Notes: a model not told the origin generated them from the letters alone. A stretch of 64,000 nucleotides of DNA from Paraburkholderia antibiotica (GCF_012927125.1 NZ_JABBFZ010000002.1:186001-250000), one strand, 5' to 3'. Shown: positions 53,399 to 62,391, numbered from the stretch's first letter. Program-made: numbers and translations.

Positions 53399-53964
53399 GC
53401 AACCAAGCGACACGCATCAACTAGCCGGCACGCGCGGCCGGCGATACGCATGAGGATCGGTGCGGCCGATGTCGGTCGCGCCGATCGGTTTGCGCTGCGT
53501 TTGCGATGCACATTCGACGGCTCGTCCCTCCTCGAACAAAAGACCACAGACAACATAGGTCAAACCTATCTTGACAATTCAGTCGCCGCCGTCCGTCGCA
53601 TTTCGCGATGCGTAGTGGCTGACACGTAGCTTCCAAACCCGCCCGACCTCCACGAGCGATCACCGCGCGACCCTTGCGCACCGCCCCGCTCCCAACGACC
53701 ACCCCGCTTTAAACATCCGCCGCCGCGCGCCCTTCCGACGGCGTCCGGCTCGCCGTATCCCCACCCGCGAAAAAGCTTATCGAAAGGCGTTCTTGCGCAA
53801 GATTGACCGGGCGCGCCAGCGAAGTGTCGCGCGAACACGACAGACGAGAAAAAATTTCCAGCTGTCACATAGCCTACTCAGCGTTCCCTTAAATTGCCGC
53901 CCATCGCGCGACTTTGCCGCAGAGCACCGCGTCGCGATCGCCAATTTCTTAACCGGAGAATGTT
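53399..53964. other. Intergenic region upstream of the porin
   Basis: This 566-bp gap contains a palindrome beside a TTGACA hexamer (53555-53576) and the short palindrome CTTGCGCAAG at 53792-53801. No coding sequence was accepted. The porin promoter should be near its right end, where the sequence becomes AT-richer. Confidence 0.5.
53555..53576 (+). promoter_or_regulatory. Palindrome adjoining a TTGACA hexamer
   Basis: ATAGGT (53555-53560) and ACCTAT (53564-53569) are perfect inverted repeats separated by CAA. TTGACA follows at 53571-53576. No convincing -10 lies 16-18 bp downstream, so whether this is an active promoter is uncertain. Confidence 0.4.
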
Positions 53965-55116
53965 TTGAACAAGAAAATCCTGACCGCCGCTACGTTCGCC
54001 CTTTTCGCTAGCGCCGCTCATGCACAAAGCAGCGTCACCCTGTACGGCCTGATCGACGCTGGTATCAGCTATGTGAACAACTCGAAGACGTCCACTGGCC
54101 ACAGCAGCCTGACCAAATACGACGACGGCATCGCGCAAGGCAGCCGTTGGGGCCTGCGCGGCACGGAAGACCTGGGCGGCGGCCTGAAGGCACTGTTCGT
54201 GTTGGAAAACGGCTTCAGCAGCGCGAACGGCACGGCCGGCCAGGGCGGCGCGATGTTCGGTCGCCAGGCATTCGTCGGTCTCGCGCAAGACAACGTCGGC
54301 TCGCTGACGTTCGGTCGCCAGTACTCGTTCTCGACCGACATCCTCGGCGGCAACTACTCGACCGGCGGCCAGACCGTCGCGGGTAACTACGCTTACCACA
54401 TCAACGACGTCGACCAGCTGACGTCGAGCCGTATCAACAACTCGGCGAAGTTCACCAGCGCGAACTTCTCGGGCCTGACCTTCGGCGCGATGTACGGCTT
54501 CTCGAACCAGGCTGGCGCATTCGCCGGCGCACCGGCAGTCGGCACGACCGCGGGTTCGTCGCGCGCCTACAGCTTCGGCCTGAACTACGCGAACGGCCCG
54601 TTCGGCATCGGCGCGGCTTACACCGACATCAGCTATCCGGGTCAGGCCAGCCCGTCGTTCTCGACGACGATGGCCAACGTGTCGACCGGCACCGTGCGCG
54701 ACCTGCGCTCGTTCGGCGTCGGTGCGCGCTACGCGATCGGCCCGGCTACGCTGTGGGCGTTGTACACGAACACGCGCTTCGAGCCGATCACCGGCAGCTC
54801 GACGACGTTCGCCGCGTACGAAGCAGGCGCGAAGTACGCGATCACGCCGGCCATCACGGCAGCCGCGGGCTACACCTACATGCACCTGAGCAACGCGAAC
54901 ACGGGCCACTGGAACCAGGTGGATCTGAGCGCGGCTTACGCGCTGTCGAAGCGTACCGACGTGTACGTGCTCGGCATCTACCAGATCGCATCGGGTCACA
55001 ACGGCGGCCAGGATCTGCAGGCGCAGATCGGCTCGAGCTCGAGCTACTTCAGCACGTCGGGCGTCGGCGCGGACAACCAGCTCGCGTTCCGCCTCGGTAT
55101 GCGTCACAAGTTCTAA
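53965..55116 (+). CDS. Gram-negative general porin (Burkholderia type)
   Basis: This 383-residue outer-membrane beta-barrel has a signal peptide at 1-20 (ending SAAHA), then QSSVTLYGLIDAGISYVNN, RWGLRGTEDLGGGLKALFVLENGF, FGRQAFVGL and the C-terminal LAFRLGMRHKF with terminal Phe for BAM recognition. It is a trimeric porin for small hydrophilic solutes. It uses a TTG start: the ATG four bases earlier is immediately followed by a stop, while GGAGA is well placed for the TTG. A strong terminator follows. Confidence 0.93.
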   Translation: MNKKILTAATFALFASAAHAQSSVTLYGLIDAGISYVNNSKTSTGHSSLTKYDDGIAQGSRWGLRGTEDLGGGLKALFVLENGFSSANGTAGQGGAMFGRQAFVGLAQDNVGSLTFGRQYSFSTDILGGNYSTGGQTVAGNYAYHINDVDQLTSSRINNSAKFTSANFSGLTFGAMYGFSNQAGAFAGAPAVGTTAGSSRAYSFGLNYANGPFGIGAAYTDISYPGQASPSFSTTMANVSTGTVRDLRSFGVGARYAIGPATLWALYTNTRFEPITGSSTTFAAYEAGAKYAITPAITAAAGYTYMHLSNANTGHWNQVDLSAAYALSKRTDVYVLGIYQIASGHNGGQDLQAQIGSSSSYFSTSGVGADNQLAFRLGMRHKF

Positions 55117-55166
55117 GCGGGTCGTTGCAGACGGCAGCGCATGCGCCTGCCGTCGCCCGCGTGATG

Positions 55167-55193
55167 AAAAAGCGCCCTACGGGGCGCTTTTTC
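55167..55193 (+). terminator. Intrinsic terminator after the porin gene
   Basis: AGCGCCC (55171-55177) and GGGCGCT (55182-55188) form a GC stem with a TACG loop. It is preceded by an A tract and followed by a T tract, a textbook Rho-independent terminator. Confidence 0.92.
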
Positions 55194-55398
55194 TTTGGCC
55201 GCGCGAATCGCCGACACCGCCGTGCCGGTTCGCTCCGCTTTGCCTTTTCGGCAACGCCATCTGCCAAATATTGTAATTGTGGAGAAATATCGGCCACCGC
55301 AAGATCGCGACACAAGCTTCGAATTCCACGCTCGCGCCGCGCACGACACATCGACGGCGCGCCCCAACCTGTCGTACCCGCCGTCAGAGGACTTCGTC

Positions 55399-56694
55399 AT
55401 GCGCATCAATTCCGCCGCCACCACGGCCGACACGCTCGAGCGACCGGCTTCACGCTCGAGCGTATCGCGGCTGATCCTCGCGACGTCGATCGGCAACGCG
55501 CTGGAGTTCTACGACCTCGTCGTGTACGGCTACTTCGCGGCGGTGCTGTCGCGCACGTTCTTTCCGGTCCACGACCGCACCGTGTCCCTGCTGCTCACGC
55601 TCGGCACGTTCGCGCTGTCGTATCTGGCGCGGCCGATCGGCGCACTCGCGCTCGGCTCGTTCGGCGACCGCAAGGGCCGCAAGGCGTCGCTAACCCTCTC
55701 GCTCGCGATGATGACGCTCGGCACCGCGATGATCGCGCTGATGCCTTCGTATGCGACGATCGGCATCCTCGCGCCGATCGGCGTGTTCGCGTCGCGGCTG
55801 TTGCAAGGCTTTTCGGCCGGAGGCGAATTCGGCAGCTCCACCGCGTTCCTGATCGAGCACGCGCCGCAGCGCAAAGGCTTCATGGCGAGCTGGCAGTTCT
55901 CGAGCCAGGGCGCGAGCACGCTGATCGCGTCGCTGTTCGGCGCGGTGTTGACGAGCACGCTGAGCACCGAGCAACTGGAAGGCTGGGGCTGGCGCATTCC
56001 GTTTCTGTTCGGTCTGCTGATCGCGCCGGTCGGTCTCTACATTCGCCATCGCATCGACGAAACGCCGGAGTTCGAGCGCGCGGAAAAATCCGCGGCGCCG
56101 GTGCGCGAACTGCTGGCGACGCAAAAGGAGCCCGTGCTCGTGTCGATCGGCGCGCTCGTGCTGACCACCACGGCCAACTACATGCTGCTGTACATGCCGA
56201 CCTACGCGGCGCGGCAACTCGGACTCGCGCCGTCGGCGGGCTTCATCGCGACGCTGCTGGCGGGGCTGATCATGATGGTGCTCACGCCGTTCGTCGGTCA
56301 CCTGTCGGACAAGGTGGGTCGCGTGCGCATCATGCTCGGCGCCGCCGTGCTGTTCTTCGCGACGATCTACCCGACGTTCGTGATGATGAACGCGCATCCG
56401 TCGCTGGGCACCCTGCTCGCCGCGGTCGCCTGGGTCGCGCTGCTGAAGACCACCTACTTCGCGCCGATTCCGGCCATGCTGTCCGAGTTGTTCCCGACCC
56501 GCACCCGCACCACCGGCATGGCGTTCGGCTACAACATCGGCACCACCCTCTTCGGCGGCTTCACGCCGGTCGCGGTGGCCGCGCTGATCGCGGCCACCGG
56601 CAACAATCTCGCGCCCGGCCTGTATCTGATGCTCGCGGCCGTGCTGAGTCTCGTCGCCGTGACGTGGGCGCGCGTTCGTTTGCACGCACGCTAG
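55399..56694 (+). CDS. MFS transporter, MHS family
   Basis: This 431-residue permease has 12 predicted transmembrane helices and MHS motifs: GNALEFYDLVVYGYFA, GSFGDRKGRKASL, QGFSAGGEFGSSTAFLIEH and the second-half GHLSDKVGRVRIM. It is a proton-coupled organic-acid importer in the inner membrane. The next gene, 84 bp on and on the same strand, is a beta-lactamase-fold hydrolase, so the permease may supply its substrate. AGAGGA precedes the ATG. Confidence 0.9.
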   Translation: MRINSAATTADTLERPASRSSVSRLILATSIGNALEFYDLVVYGYFAAVLSRTFFPVHDRTVSLLLTLGTFALSYLARPIGALALGSFGDRKGRKASLTLSLAMMTLGTAMIALMPSYATIGILAPIGVFASRLLQGFSAGGEFGSSTAFLIEHAPQRKGFMASWQFSSQGASTLIASLFGAVLTSTLSTEQLEGWGWRIPFLFGLLIAPVGLYIRHRIDETPEFERAEKSAAPVRELLATQKEPVLVSIGALVLTTTANYMLLYMPTYAARQLGLAPSAGFIATLLAGLIMMVLTPFVGHLSDKVGRVRIMLGAAVLFFATIYPTFVMMNAHPSLGTLLAAVAWVALLKTTYFAPIPAMLSELFPTRTRTTGMAFGYNIGTTLFGGFTPVAVAALIAATGNNLAPGLYLMLAAVLSLVAVTWARVRLHAR

Positions 56695-56778
56695 GCCGGA
56701 CGCACAGGCGGCTGGCGCGGGCGAACCGCGTGGCCGCGACGATTTCGTCGTTTCGTTGAACAGACAGGACCTTCATCC

Positions 56779-57834
56779 ATGCAAGACCGATTGCAACACG
56801 CCGTGCAGTTCGCGGTAGCCAATGAATCGCTGTGGGACCGTCACGTGGACGGCGCATGGGGCGTCCACGTGAACGACCCGCCGCCGTGGAACGTCCTGCT
56901 CGGCCCGGTGCACGACCGCGGACCGGTGTCCGGCACGATCGCCGTCGACGGCCGCGTGCTGACGAGCTGGGGCGAACCCGAGCGCGCCGACTTGACCTTC
57001 AGCGTCGCCAAGATGTACCTCGCGCTGCTCGCCGGCGTCGCGCACGATCGCGGCCTGCTGCCCGACGTCGACGAACCGGTGCGCGTGCGCGTTCCCGGCA
57101 TCGGCTTCGACGACGAACACAATGCGCCGATCACGTGGGCGCATCTGCTGCAGCAAACCAGCGAATGGCGCGGCACGTATTTCGGTTTGTCGGACCAGGC
57201 GGACCACTATCGCGCGGTCAATTTCGCCGCGCCGCCCGACGGCCGCAAAGGCGATCTGCGTCCGGCGCAACGCCCCGGCACGTACTGGGAATACAACGAC
57301 GTGCGCATCAACCAGTTGGCGCTCGCGCTGCTGCATCTGTTCCGCCAGCCGCTGCCCGAGGTGTTTCGCGAAGCGATCATGCGGCCTTGCGGCGCGAGCG
57401 AAAACTGGCAATGGGTCGGCTACGACAACGCGTGGGTGGAGATCGACGGACGACGCATGCAATCGGTGCCAGGCGGCACGCACTGGGGCGGCGGCATGTC
57501 GGTCAGCGCGCACGATCAGTTGCAGGTCGCGCAGATGCTGCTGAACGACGGCGTCGCGCAGGGCCGACGCGTGCTGTCGTCGGCATGGATCGCGCGCATG
57601 CGCACGCCGTGCGCGCTCGCGCCGTTCTACGGCTACCTCGTGTGGCTCAATACGGACCGCAAGGTGTTTCCGAACGTACCGGCGTCGAGTTATTTCGGCA
57701 TCGGCGCGGGCAGCTCGTTCACGTGGATCGAACCCGAGCGGCGCATGACGGTGGTGGTGCGCTGGCTGAATCCCGCCGCGGCGAACGAATTTTTCGGGCT
57801 CGTGCTCGACGCGGTGGATCACGCGCATCGTTAG
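56779..57834 (+). CDS. Serine hydrolase of the beta-lactamase/class C family
   Basis: This 351-residue penicillin-binding-protein-like fold has the nucleophile motif Ser75-Val-Ala-Lys78 (TFSVAKMY) and the general-base region Tyr172-Asn-Asp (WEYNDVRIN). The GGGMSVSAHDQ segment is in the usual third-motif region. There is no signal peptide, so a cytosolic esterase or amidase, for example of the 6-aminohexanoate-oligomer hydrolase type, is more likely than a true beta-lactamase. It is paired with the upstream MHS permease. Confidence 0.87.
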   Translation: MQDRLQHAVQFAVANESLWDRHVDGAWGVHVNDPPPWNVLLGPVHDRGPVSGTIAVDGRVLTSWGEPERADLTFSVAKMYLALLAGVAHDRGLLPDVDEPVRVRVPGIGFDDEHNAPITWAHLLQQTSEWRGTYFGLSDQADHYRAVNFAAPPDGRKGDLRPAQRPGTYWEYNDVRINQLALALLHLFRQPLPEVFREAIMRPCGASENWQWVGYDNAWVEIDGRRMQSVPGGTHWGGGMSVSAHDQLQVAQMLLNDGVAQGRRVLSSAWIARMRTPCALAPFYGYLVWLNTDRKVFPNVPASSYFGIGAGSSFTWIEPERRMTVVVRWLNPAAANEFFGLVLDAVDHAHR

Positions 57835-57882
57835 CCGTTGCGTCGTTGGTGTTAGTTCATTCGCGACCGGCGCTAACGACGC

Positions 57883-57913
57883 TTGCGGCATCCGCATCAA
57901 ACGGATGCCGCAA
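57883..57913. terminator. Perfect 12-bp hairpin at a convergent gene junction
   Basis: TTGCGGCATCCG (57883-57894) and CGGATGCCGCAA (57902-57913) are perfect inverted repeats with a seven-base loop. They lie between the hydrolase stop and the chemotaxis gene and include that gene's stop codon. No T tract follows on either strand, so a Rho-assisted bidirectional terminator is the best guess. Confidence 0.5.
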
Positions 57914-59342
57914 CTTCGCCCTGATCCGCTTCGACGATAAACACCGCCATCGCCGTCGATAAGGTCCGCGCCTGCTCGCGCAGATCGCCCGACGCCGACG
58001 CCACGCCCTTCACGTTGCCGACATTGCCGGCCAACGCGGCGTCGATGCGCTCGACGCCCTCGCTGAAACGATCGACGTCGCGACTCTGCGCATCGCTCAC
58101 CGCGCTGATCTGCTCGACAAGACCGACCACTTCCTCGACGTGACCGACCGCGCGCTGCATCGTGTCGCCCGCGCGCGCCGCGAGTGCCGAGCCGCGTTCG
58201 ACGCTCTGCAGCGACGCCGAAATCAGCTGGCGGATTTCGCGCGCGGCGTTCGCGCTGCGCTGTGCGAGCGTGCGTACCTCACCGGCGACGACCGCGAAGC
58301 CGCGCCCCTCATTGCCCGCGCGCGCCGCTTCGACCGCTGCGTTCAGCGCGAGAATGTTGGTCTGAAACGCGATGCCCTCGATCGTCGCGATCATGTCGCC
58401 CATCCGCTGCACGGTCGCATCGATCTCGCTCATCGTGCCGACCAGCTCTCCGACCGCCGCGCCGCTTTGCTGCACGACCTGCGAGGTCTGTCGCGACAAC
58501 GCATTCGCCGACGCCGCCTGGGCCGCGCTTTCGCGAATCTTGCGGGCGATCTCGGCCATCGCGGCGTCGGTGGTCCTGAGTTCGTCGGCTTGCGCGGAGA
58601 TCTGTTCGAGCAGCATCTGGTTGCCGCTGGCGATATGGTCGGACGACGCCGCCATACGCGCGGTGGTTCGGGTGATTTCGCGCAGCGCGTGATGGATCGC
58701 GTCGAGCGTGCCTTTGAATGCGCGGCTGCTCGCGCCGTAGAGCGGCATCTGCGTGTGGCGCAGATCGAACTTGCCGGCTTCGCGCGACAGTCCCGCGCCG
58801 AGCAACGTCAGCTCGCCGCCGGTTCGCGCGTCGGCCTTCATGTGCAGTGCGATGTAGATCAGCAGACCCGCCTGCACGACGACGTAGATCGCATGCGCGA
58901 TGACTGTTAGCAACGACGGCTCGGTGAAGCAATACACGCCGAGCCCGGCGATCTGCAGATAGTTGAACGTCAGATGATGAACCGCGATCACGGCCGCCGC
59001 GCAGGCGATGGGCCGCCAGTCGCGATACGCGAGCAGGAACGACATCAGCACGAAGACGCCGAAGTGCAATTCGGTCACGCCGTGTACCTGATGAATCTGC
59101 AACGCGGCGAACGTCATCAGGCTCGCGGCGAGAAAGAGCCGCGTGACGAGCGCGCCGGCCCAGCGCCAGACGAGCAAGGTCGCGACGAGCGCGACCGGTA
59201 GGCCGATCTGCCAGACCGCCTGCCACGTGTAGTAGCGCGTGGCGAGCAGACATGACACGCCGAACAGCATCCACACCACGACGATCATCAACCGGTCCGC
59301 GCGTTGATAGATCGCCCGCAATAGCTCGTCGCTCGCTCTCAT
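57897..59342 (-). CDS. Methyl-accepting chemotaxis protein with polytopic N-terminal sensor
   Basis: This 481-residue receptor has about six hydrophobic helices in residues 20-165 with no large periplasmic domain. A long helical signalling domain follows. Its hairpin tip [47 protein letters not shown] sequence (about 330-370) is the CheA/CheW contact. With no classical ligand domain, it may sense a membrane or redox state, or a small ligand via the helices. Confidence 0.92.
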   Translation of the reverse strand: MRASDELLRAIYQRADRLMIVVVWMLFGVSCLLATRYYTWQAVWQIGLPVALVATLLVWRWAGALVTRLFLAASLMTFAALQIHQVHGVTELHFGVFVLMSFLLAYRDWRPIACAAAVIAVHHLTFNYLQIAGLGVYCFTEPSLLTVIAHAIYVVVQAGLLIYIALHMKADARTGGELTLLGAGLSREAGKFDLRHTQMPLYGASSRAFKGTLDAIHHALREITRTTARMAASSDHIASGNQMLLEQISAQADELRTTDAAMAEIARKIRESAAQAASANALSRQTSQVVQQSGAAVGELVGTMSEIDATVQRMGDMIATIEGIAFQTNILALNAAVEAARAGNEGRGFAVVAGEVRTLAQRSANAAREIRQLISASLQSVERGSALAARAGDTMQRAVGHVEEVVGLVEQISAVSDAQSRDVDRFSEGVERIDAALAGNVGNVKGVASASGDLREQARTLSTAMAVFIVEADQGEVAASV

Positions 59343-59560
59343 GTCGGGCCTCTTTTCTCTCGTGTCGTTATTGTTTGAGCGGAGACTGCACTGCGGTGCC
59401 TGCCGTATCTGCCATGCATCGCGCCGTGCCGTGCTGTATGCGCACGTGCCGACGCTTACCCCCGCAATGCCCGTTTACGGCATGGGGTGCAGGTGACTTG
59501 AGGGAATGGAGGAAGTGCTCGAAAGGGGTGAGAAAACGGATGAACGGTGGATCATCCACG

Positions 59561-60138
59561 CTACCCGTCGACATGCAGGTCGCCGCATTTTATTTTCCCG
59601 AACATGAACGCAAATCCCGCTGTATCTTGCAGACCTCCGTTGACTCCCTCCATAACCAATGCAGCCGGTGCACTGCGAATGGCCGTACCAATCAAATCCG
59701 GCTTCACCACTGCCATGAGAAGAAGATGATGGTTGATACCAAGCAGCATGAATGAGCCCGTACCGCCAAACAGATAACAGACTGCCCCTTCCAGGTAGAC
59801 CGTTCCGCCTTCCAGGCTTTGCGGATTCGTCACGTCAGCGCCTTTGAACGAATCCGTTAGATACAACTTGCCCTTGCTTGTGAAGTCAGTCGTTGAAGCT
59901 GACGCACTCAATTCATCTTTTTTATGAGCACTTTCGGCAATGCGAGTTTTGGAATGCGTAGCAGCTTTGCAAGCCCGCGGGATGTCCCCATTCCAAAGCC
60001 GCTGAAAATATATTCGTGTGTTTGCCCTGACGGAGCGTCGAGCGCGAACATTCCGCCTTCTGAGTTGAACGCGCCGAAACCAATTCCAGCACCTGCGCTC
60101 GTGTTGAATTTCCATCGACTTTCTCGCAATACCATCAT
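59561..60138 (-). CDS. Unrecognised type VI island protein joined by a -1 frameshift
   Basis: The frame starting at 60138 (MMVLRESRWKFNTSAGAG) stops at 59908 after 76 codons. A -1 shift at the heptamer A AAA AAG (59923-59917) continues into a 118-codon frame (DELSASASTT to CGDLHVDG, stop at 59561), giving about 192 residues. The second half has Gly-rich and hydrophobic stretches (VYLEGAVCYLFGGTGSFMLLG; HHLLLMAVV). No family was recognised. Its start overlaps the DUF3592 stop, so it is the third gene of the hcp operon. It is either a programmed frameshift product or a gene broken by loss of one A; an eventual sequencing error cannot be excluded. Confidence 0.6.
59880..59923 (-). promoter_or_regulatory. 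Candidate programmed -1 frameshift signal
   Basis: The slippery heptamer A AAA AAG lies at 59923-59917 in the correct zero-frame phase. Nine bases later a hairpin can form at 59907-59880, with outer GTG/CAC and inner GTCAG/CTGAC arms. The zero-frame stop TGA at 59910-59908 falls in the spacer. This is the standard layout of bacterial -1 frameshift sites such as dnaX. Confidence 0.5.
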
Positions 60139-60521
60139 CGCAAGCCTTTTCTAAGCGGCTCGCCTCTCAATCCCGCATCGAGAAAGCCGACTGCGAGAAT
60201 CACCAGGAAAACTGAGGGGGCCCATAGATCGAATGCACTATCGATCATGGCCGATCCGGTGGGATCCTTGGGGCGATATCGGATGGGAACGGCCTGTCCG
60301 GCCTCGAACGATCGTATCGTGCCAGTCGGGCGCTCATAGTGATGCCCATCCTTTCTATCGAATGCGATTCGCGGATGACGTCTTCCCGCGCTCACACTCG
60401 CAACCGTCCCCACTGTCACAACAGATGACAGACGAAATCCGGCGGTCGAGTAAATGGAAAAGGCCGCTGCGATAGAAGCGCACAGTCCGATAGCCAGCGC
60501 GAAATAATTCAGGCGCCTCAC
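60135..60521 (-). CDS. DUF3592-type small membrane protein
   Basis: This 128-residue protein has hydrophobic helices at about 5-25 and 95-117, with a beta-rich extramembrane loop between them (GTVASVSAGRRHPRIAF; GQAVPIRYRPKDPTGSAMID). That layout is characteristic of DUF3592. It starts with GTG overlapping the hcp stop (GTGA) and ends overlapping the next gene. In a type VI context it could be an immunity or accessory membrane protein, but this is a guess from position. Confidence 0.75.
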   Translation of the reverse strand: MRRLNYFALAIGLCASIAAAFSIYSTAGFRLSSVVTVGTVASVSAGRRHPRIAFDRKDGHHYERPTGTIRSFEAGQAVPIRYRPKDPTGSAMIDSAFDLWAPSVFLVILAVGFLDAGLRGEPLRKGLR

Positions 60522-60994
60522 CGCACAAGGTTCTCCTTGATGTCAAAACTAGCCGAAACCGTTCCCGCGCTTCCGCCAGCCGGACTTTGCAGCGTGTAGT
60601 CGCTTTTCACCCGGGCAAATGACAACGTGACGTGCTCGTAGTAACTCCCGTCAAACACAATAGGCTCGACCGCGGTAATCACGACGTTGCCCAAGGTAAT
60701 TTTCAGGAAATCAACAGGAACGCCCCCCGACTTGCGTGTGCTCAGCACAGCCGTGGGTATAGGCCGCCCGGTCAGGCAGTAACGCATCAGGTTCGGACTT
60801 GCACGATCGATCTGATGCACGAATTCCAGATCGTTGACCGTGGCCCTGGCCGGACCTACGCGTGAGCCGGTCATCATTGAAGACTGCTGGGACATTTTCC
60901 AGCGCCAACTGCTTACCTGGATTTCTCCAGGATGCAGTTCGTCCTGCGACTCTCCGGCTATACCGTCGATCTTTATAAAAATATCTTGCGTCAT
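60518..60994 (-). CDS. hcp: Hcp-family type VI secretion protein (TssD)
   Basis: This 158-residue Hcp1-family protein begins MTQDIFIKIDGIAGESQDELHPGEI and continues with the family signatures IQVSSWRWKMSQ, RATVNDLEFVHQIDRASPNLM, LKITLGNVVITAVEP and HVTLSFARVKSDYT. Hcp hexamers form the inner tube of the type VI apparatus and carry effectors. No other structural T6SS gene is in the window, so this is an orphan hcp heading an accessory operon. Its stop overlaps the DUF3592 start. Confidence 0.92.
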   Translation of the reverse strand: MTQDIFIKIDGIAGESQDELHPGEIQVSSWRWKMSQQSSMMTGSRVGPARATVNDLEFVHQIDRASPNLMRYCLTGRPIPTAVLSTRKSGGVPVDFLKITLGNVVITAVEPIVFDGSYYEHVTLSFARVKSDYTLQSPAGGSAGTVSASFDIKENLVR

Positions 60995-61295
60995 TTCTTA
61001 TTTTTGCCGGGTAAGGTTGAGATAAACACGGTTGAGACAAACACATGCACCTCGGATGAACGTCGAAGTGAAAATCGGGAATTCTCCCCACCAGCACCCG
61101 ACAGTACAACGGCCATCATCTCACCACAGTCAGACAACTCTTAAATCTCCACATGCATTTCGAGAAAAAATATCTCGAATTCTATTTTTAACAATACTCG
61201 AATCATAAAATCCAGTCTTCGGAATTCTCTTATTTCATTTCTTCCAATTTACCCATAAATTAAAAACCAGAACCCATGAGACAGACAGGAATGCA
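60995..61295. other. AT-rich divergent region between hcp and the lysozyme gene
   Basis: This 301-bp region is strikingly A+T-rich compared with the rest of the window. It contains the hairpin TTCGAGA (61159-61165) / TCTCGAA (61173-61179) with an A/T loop, followed by TTCTATTTTTA. Both promoters of the island must lie here. No specific -35/-10 pair is claimed. Confidence 0.6.
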
Positions 61296-61895
61296 ATGCC
61301 AAACGCATACGGATCAACCACAATAAATAGCGCCTCAAATTCATATATTGGCGCACCTGGCAATAGGCACGACAGACCGTGGCGAGCATCGGGGAGGATT
61401 AAAACATTCATCGCCGTTTGGGAAAGTGGCCGCCTGGAAGGTACGACCAGAATCTTCCATCCGGACCAGACACATATCGATGCCCCTGTATCCAATGGTA
61501 TGATTTTGCTGGTTTATCGCGATGACAGAGGAAACCCAACGGTTGGGTGTGGCCACCTCGTCGTTCCGGAAGACAATTTACAGGTGGGTCAAACCATCGC
61601 CGTTGCTCATGCAACAGCACTACTGGAAAATGATTTACGTCGAACAGAAAACGCCATCAATAGAAACATAAATATCCCCTTGCATCAATATGAGTACGAT
61701 GCAATGGTTAGCATCTTATTCAATGCCGGCTCCGGGAATGCAGCAATCGAAATGACGCGCCGGGTCAATCATGCCGACTATGAGAACATCTCGACCTATA
61801 TAACCACTTTCCATTGTCGCAATCCGCGTTTGCATCGGCGTCGTCTGTCGGAAGCACGCGTTTTCGCACAGGGAATTTACGATGCAAGTCACTAG
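61296..61895 (+). CDS. T4-type (GH24) lysozyme, probable type VI effector
   Basis: This 199-residue protein has no signal peptide. The GH24 core is LLVYRDDRGNPTVGCGHLV with Asp76 and Thr82 in the T4 lysozyme spacing (Asp20, Thr26), and the C-terminal PRLHRRRLSEARVFAQGIY matches lysozyme helices. The position of the catalytic Glu (nine residues before the Asp) is Asn67. A WES motif at 42-44 may supply Glu43 if the following 24 residues are an insertion. It is encoded divergently from hcp and overlaps a lysozyme-inhibitor gene, so delivery into the periplasm of rivals by T6SS is the likely role. Confidence 0.8.
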   Translation: MPNAYGSTTINSASNSYIGAPGNRHDRPWRASGRIKTFIAVWESGRLEGTTRIFHPDQTHIDAPVSNGMILLVYRDDRGNPTVGCGHLVVPEDNLQVGQTIAVAHATALLENDLRRTENAINRNINIPLHQYEYDAMVSILFNAGSGNAAIEMTRRVNHADYENISTYITTFHCRNPRLHRRRLSEARVFAQGIYDASH

Positions 61896-62391
61896 ATATC
61901 TGATCATACTCGCGGCGACGTGGATTATTGCGGCATCGTCTTTCACGTCGAGCGCCCACGGAAAAACCATTTATTCCGTGACGTTCGATTACCGGGCAAT
62001 CCCTTCATCGTCGATCTATTTCACAGGAAAAACACCTCAGCAAATCGACCGCCTCTGCAAGACCGGCGAACACGCGTCCAATGCCGATCTCGCCGCATGC
62101 GAACAACGGGACTTTGAACGTCTGAGCCAGGACCTGAATTCGACCTACTCGAAAATCCTCGGGAAGGTAAAGGAGGCCGATGAAGAATCGAAGGAGTCCG
62201 GCGATCCTCTCGCGGGACCCGACTTCATTGGCGCGCAGGACAATTGGGTGAAGTATCGCGACAACTACTGCTATGCCTACGTCTATGCGATTGGAGAAGC
62301 ATCCGCGCGCTACATTGATTTTTGGGGATGTATGAAAGAACTCACGCTGGACCGAACCAGGCAATTAGAAAAGTTTTTGGACGCCGGGTGA
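61882..62391 (+). CDS. LprI/DUF1311-like lysozyme inhibitor, probable immunity protein
   Basis: This 169-residue protein has a signal peptide at about 1-26 (ending SSAHG). The mature domain shows the LprI/DUF1311 pattern: CKTGEHASNADLAACEQRDFERLSQDLNSTYSKIL, then QDNWVKYRDNYC and FWGCMKELTLDRTRQLE, with four or more Cys likely paired in the periplasm. It overlaps the lysozyme gene by 14 bases. A periplasmic lysozyme inhibitor made with a muramidase fits an immunity protein. Confidence 0.82.
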   Translation: MQVTRYLIILAATWIIAASSFTSSAHGKTIYSVTFDYRAIPSSSIYFTGKTPQQIDRLCKTGEHASNADLAACEQRDFERLSQDLNSTYSKILGKVKEADEESKESGDPLAGPDFIGAQDNWVKYRDNYCYAYVYAIGEASARYIDFWGCMKELTLDRTRQLEKFLDAG

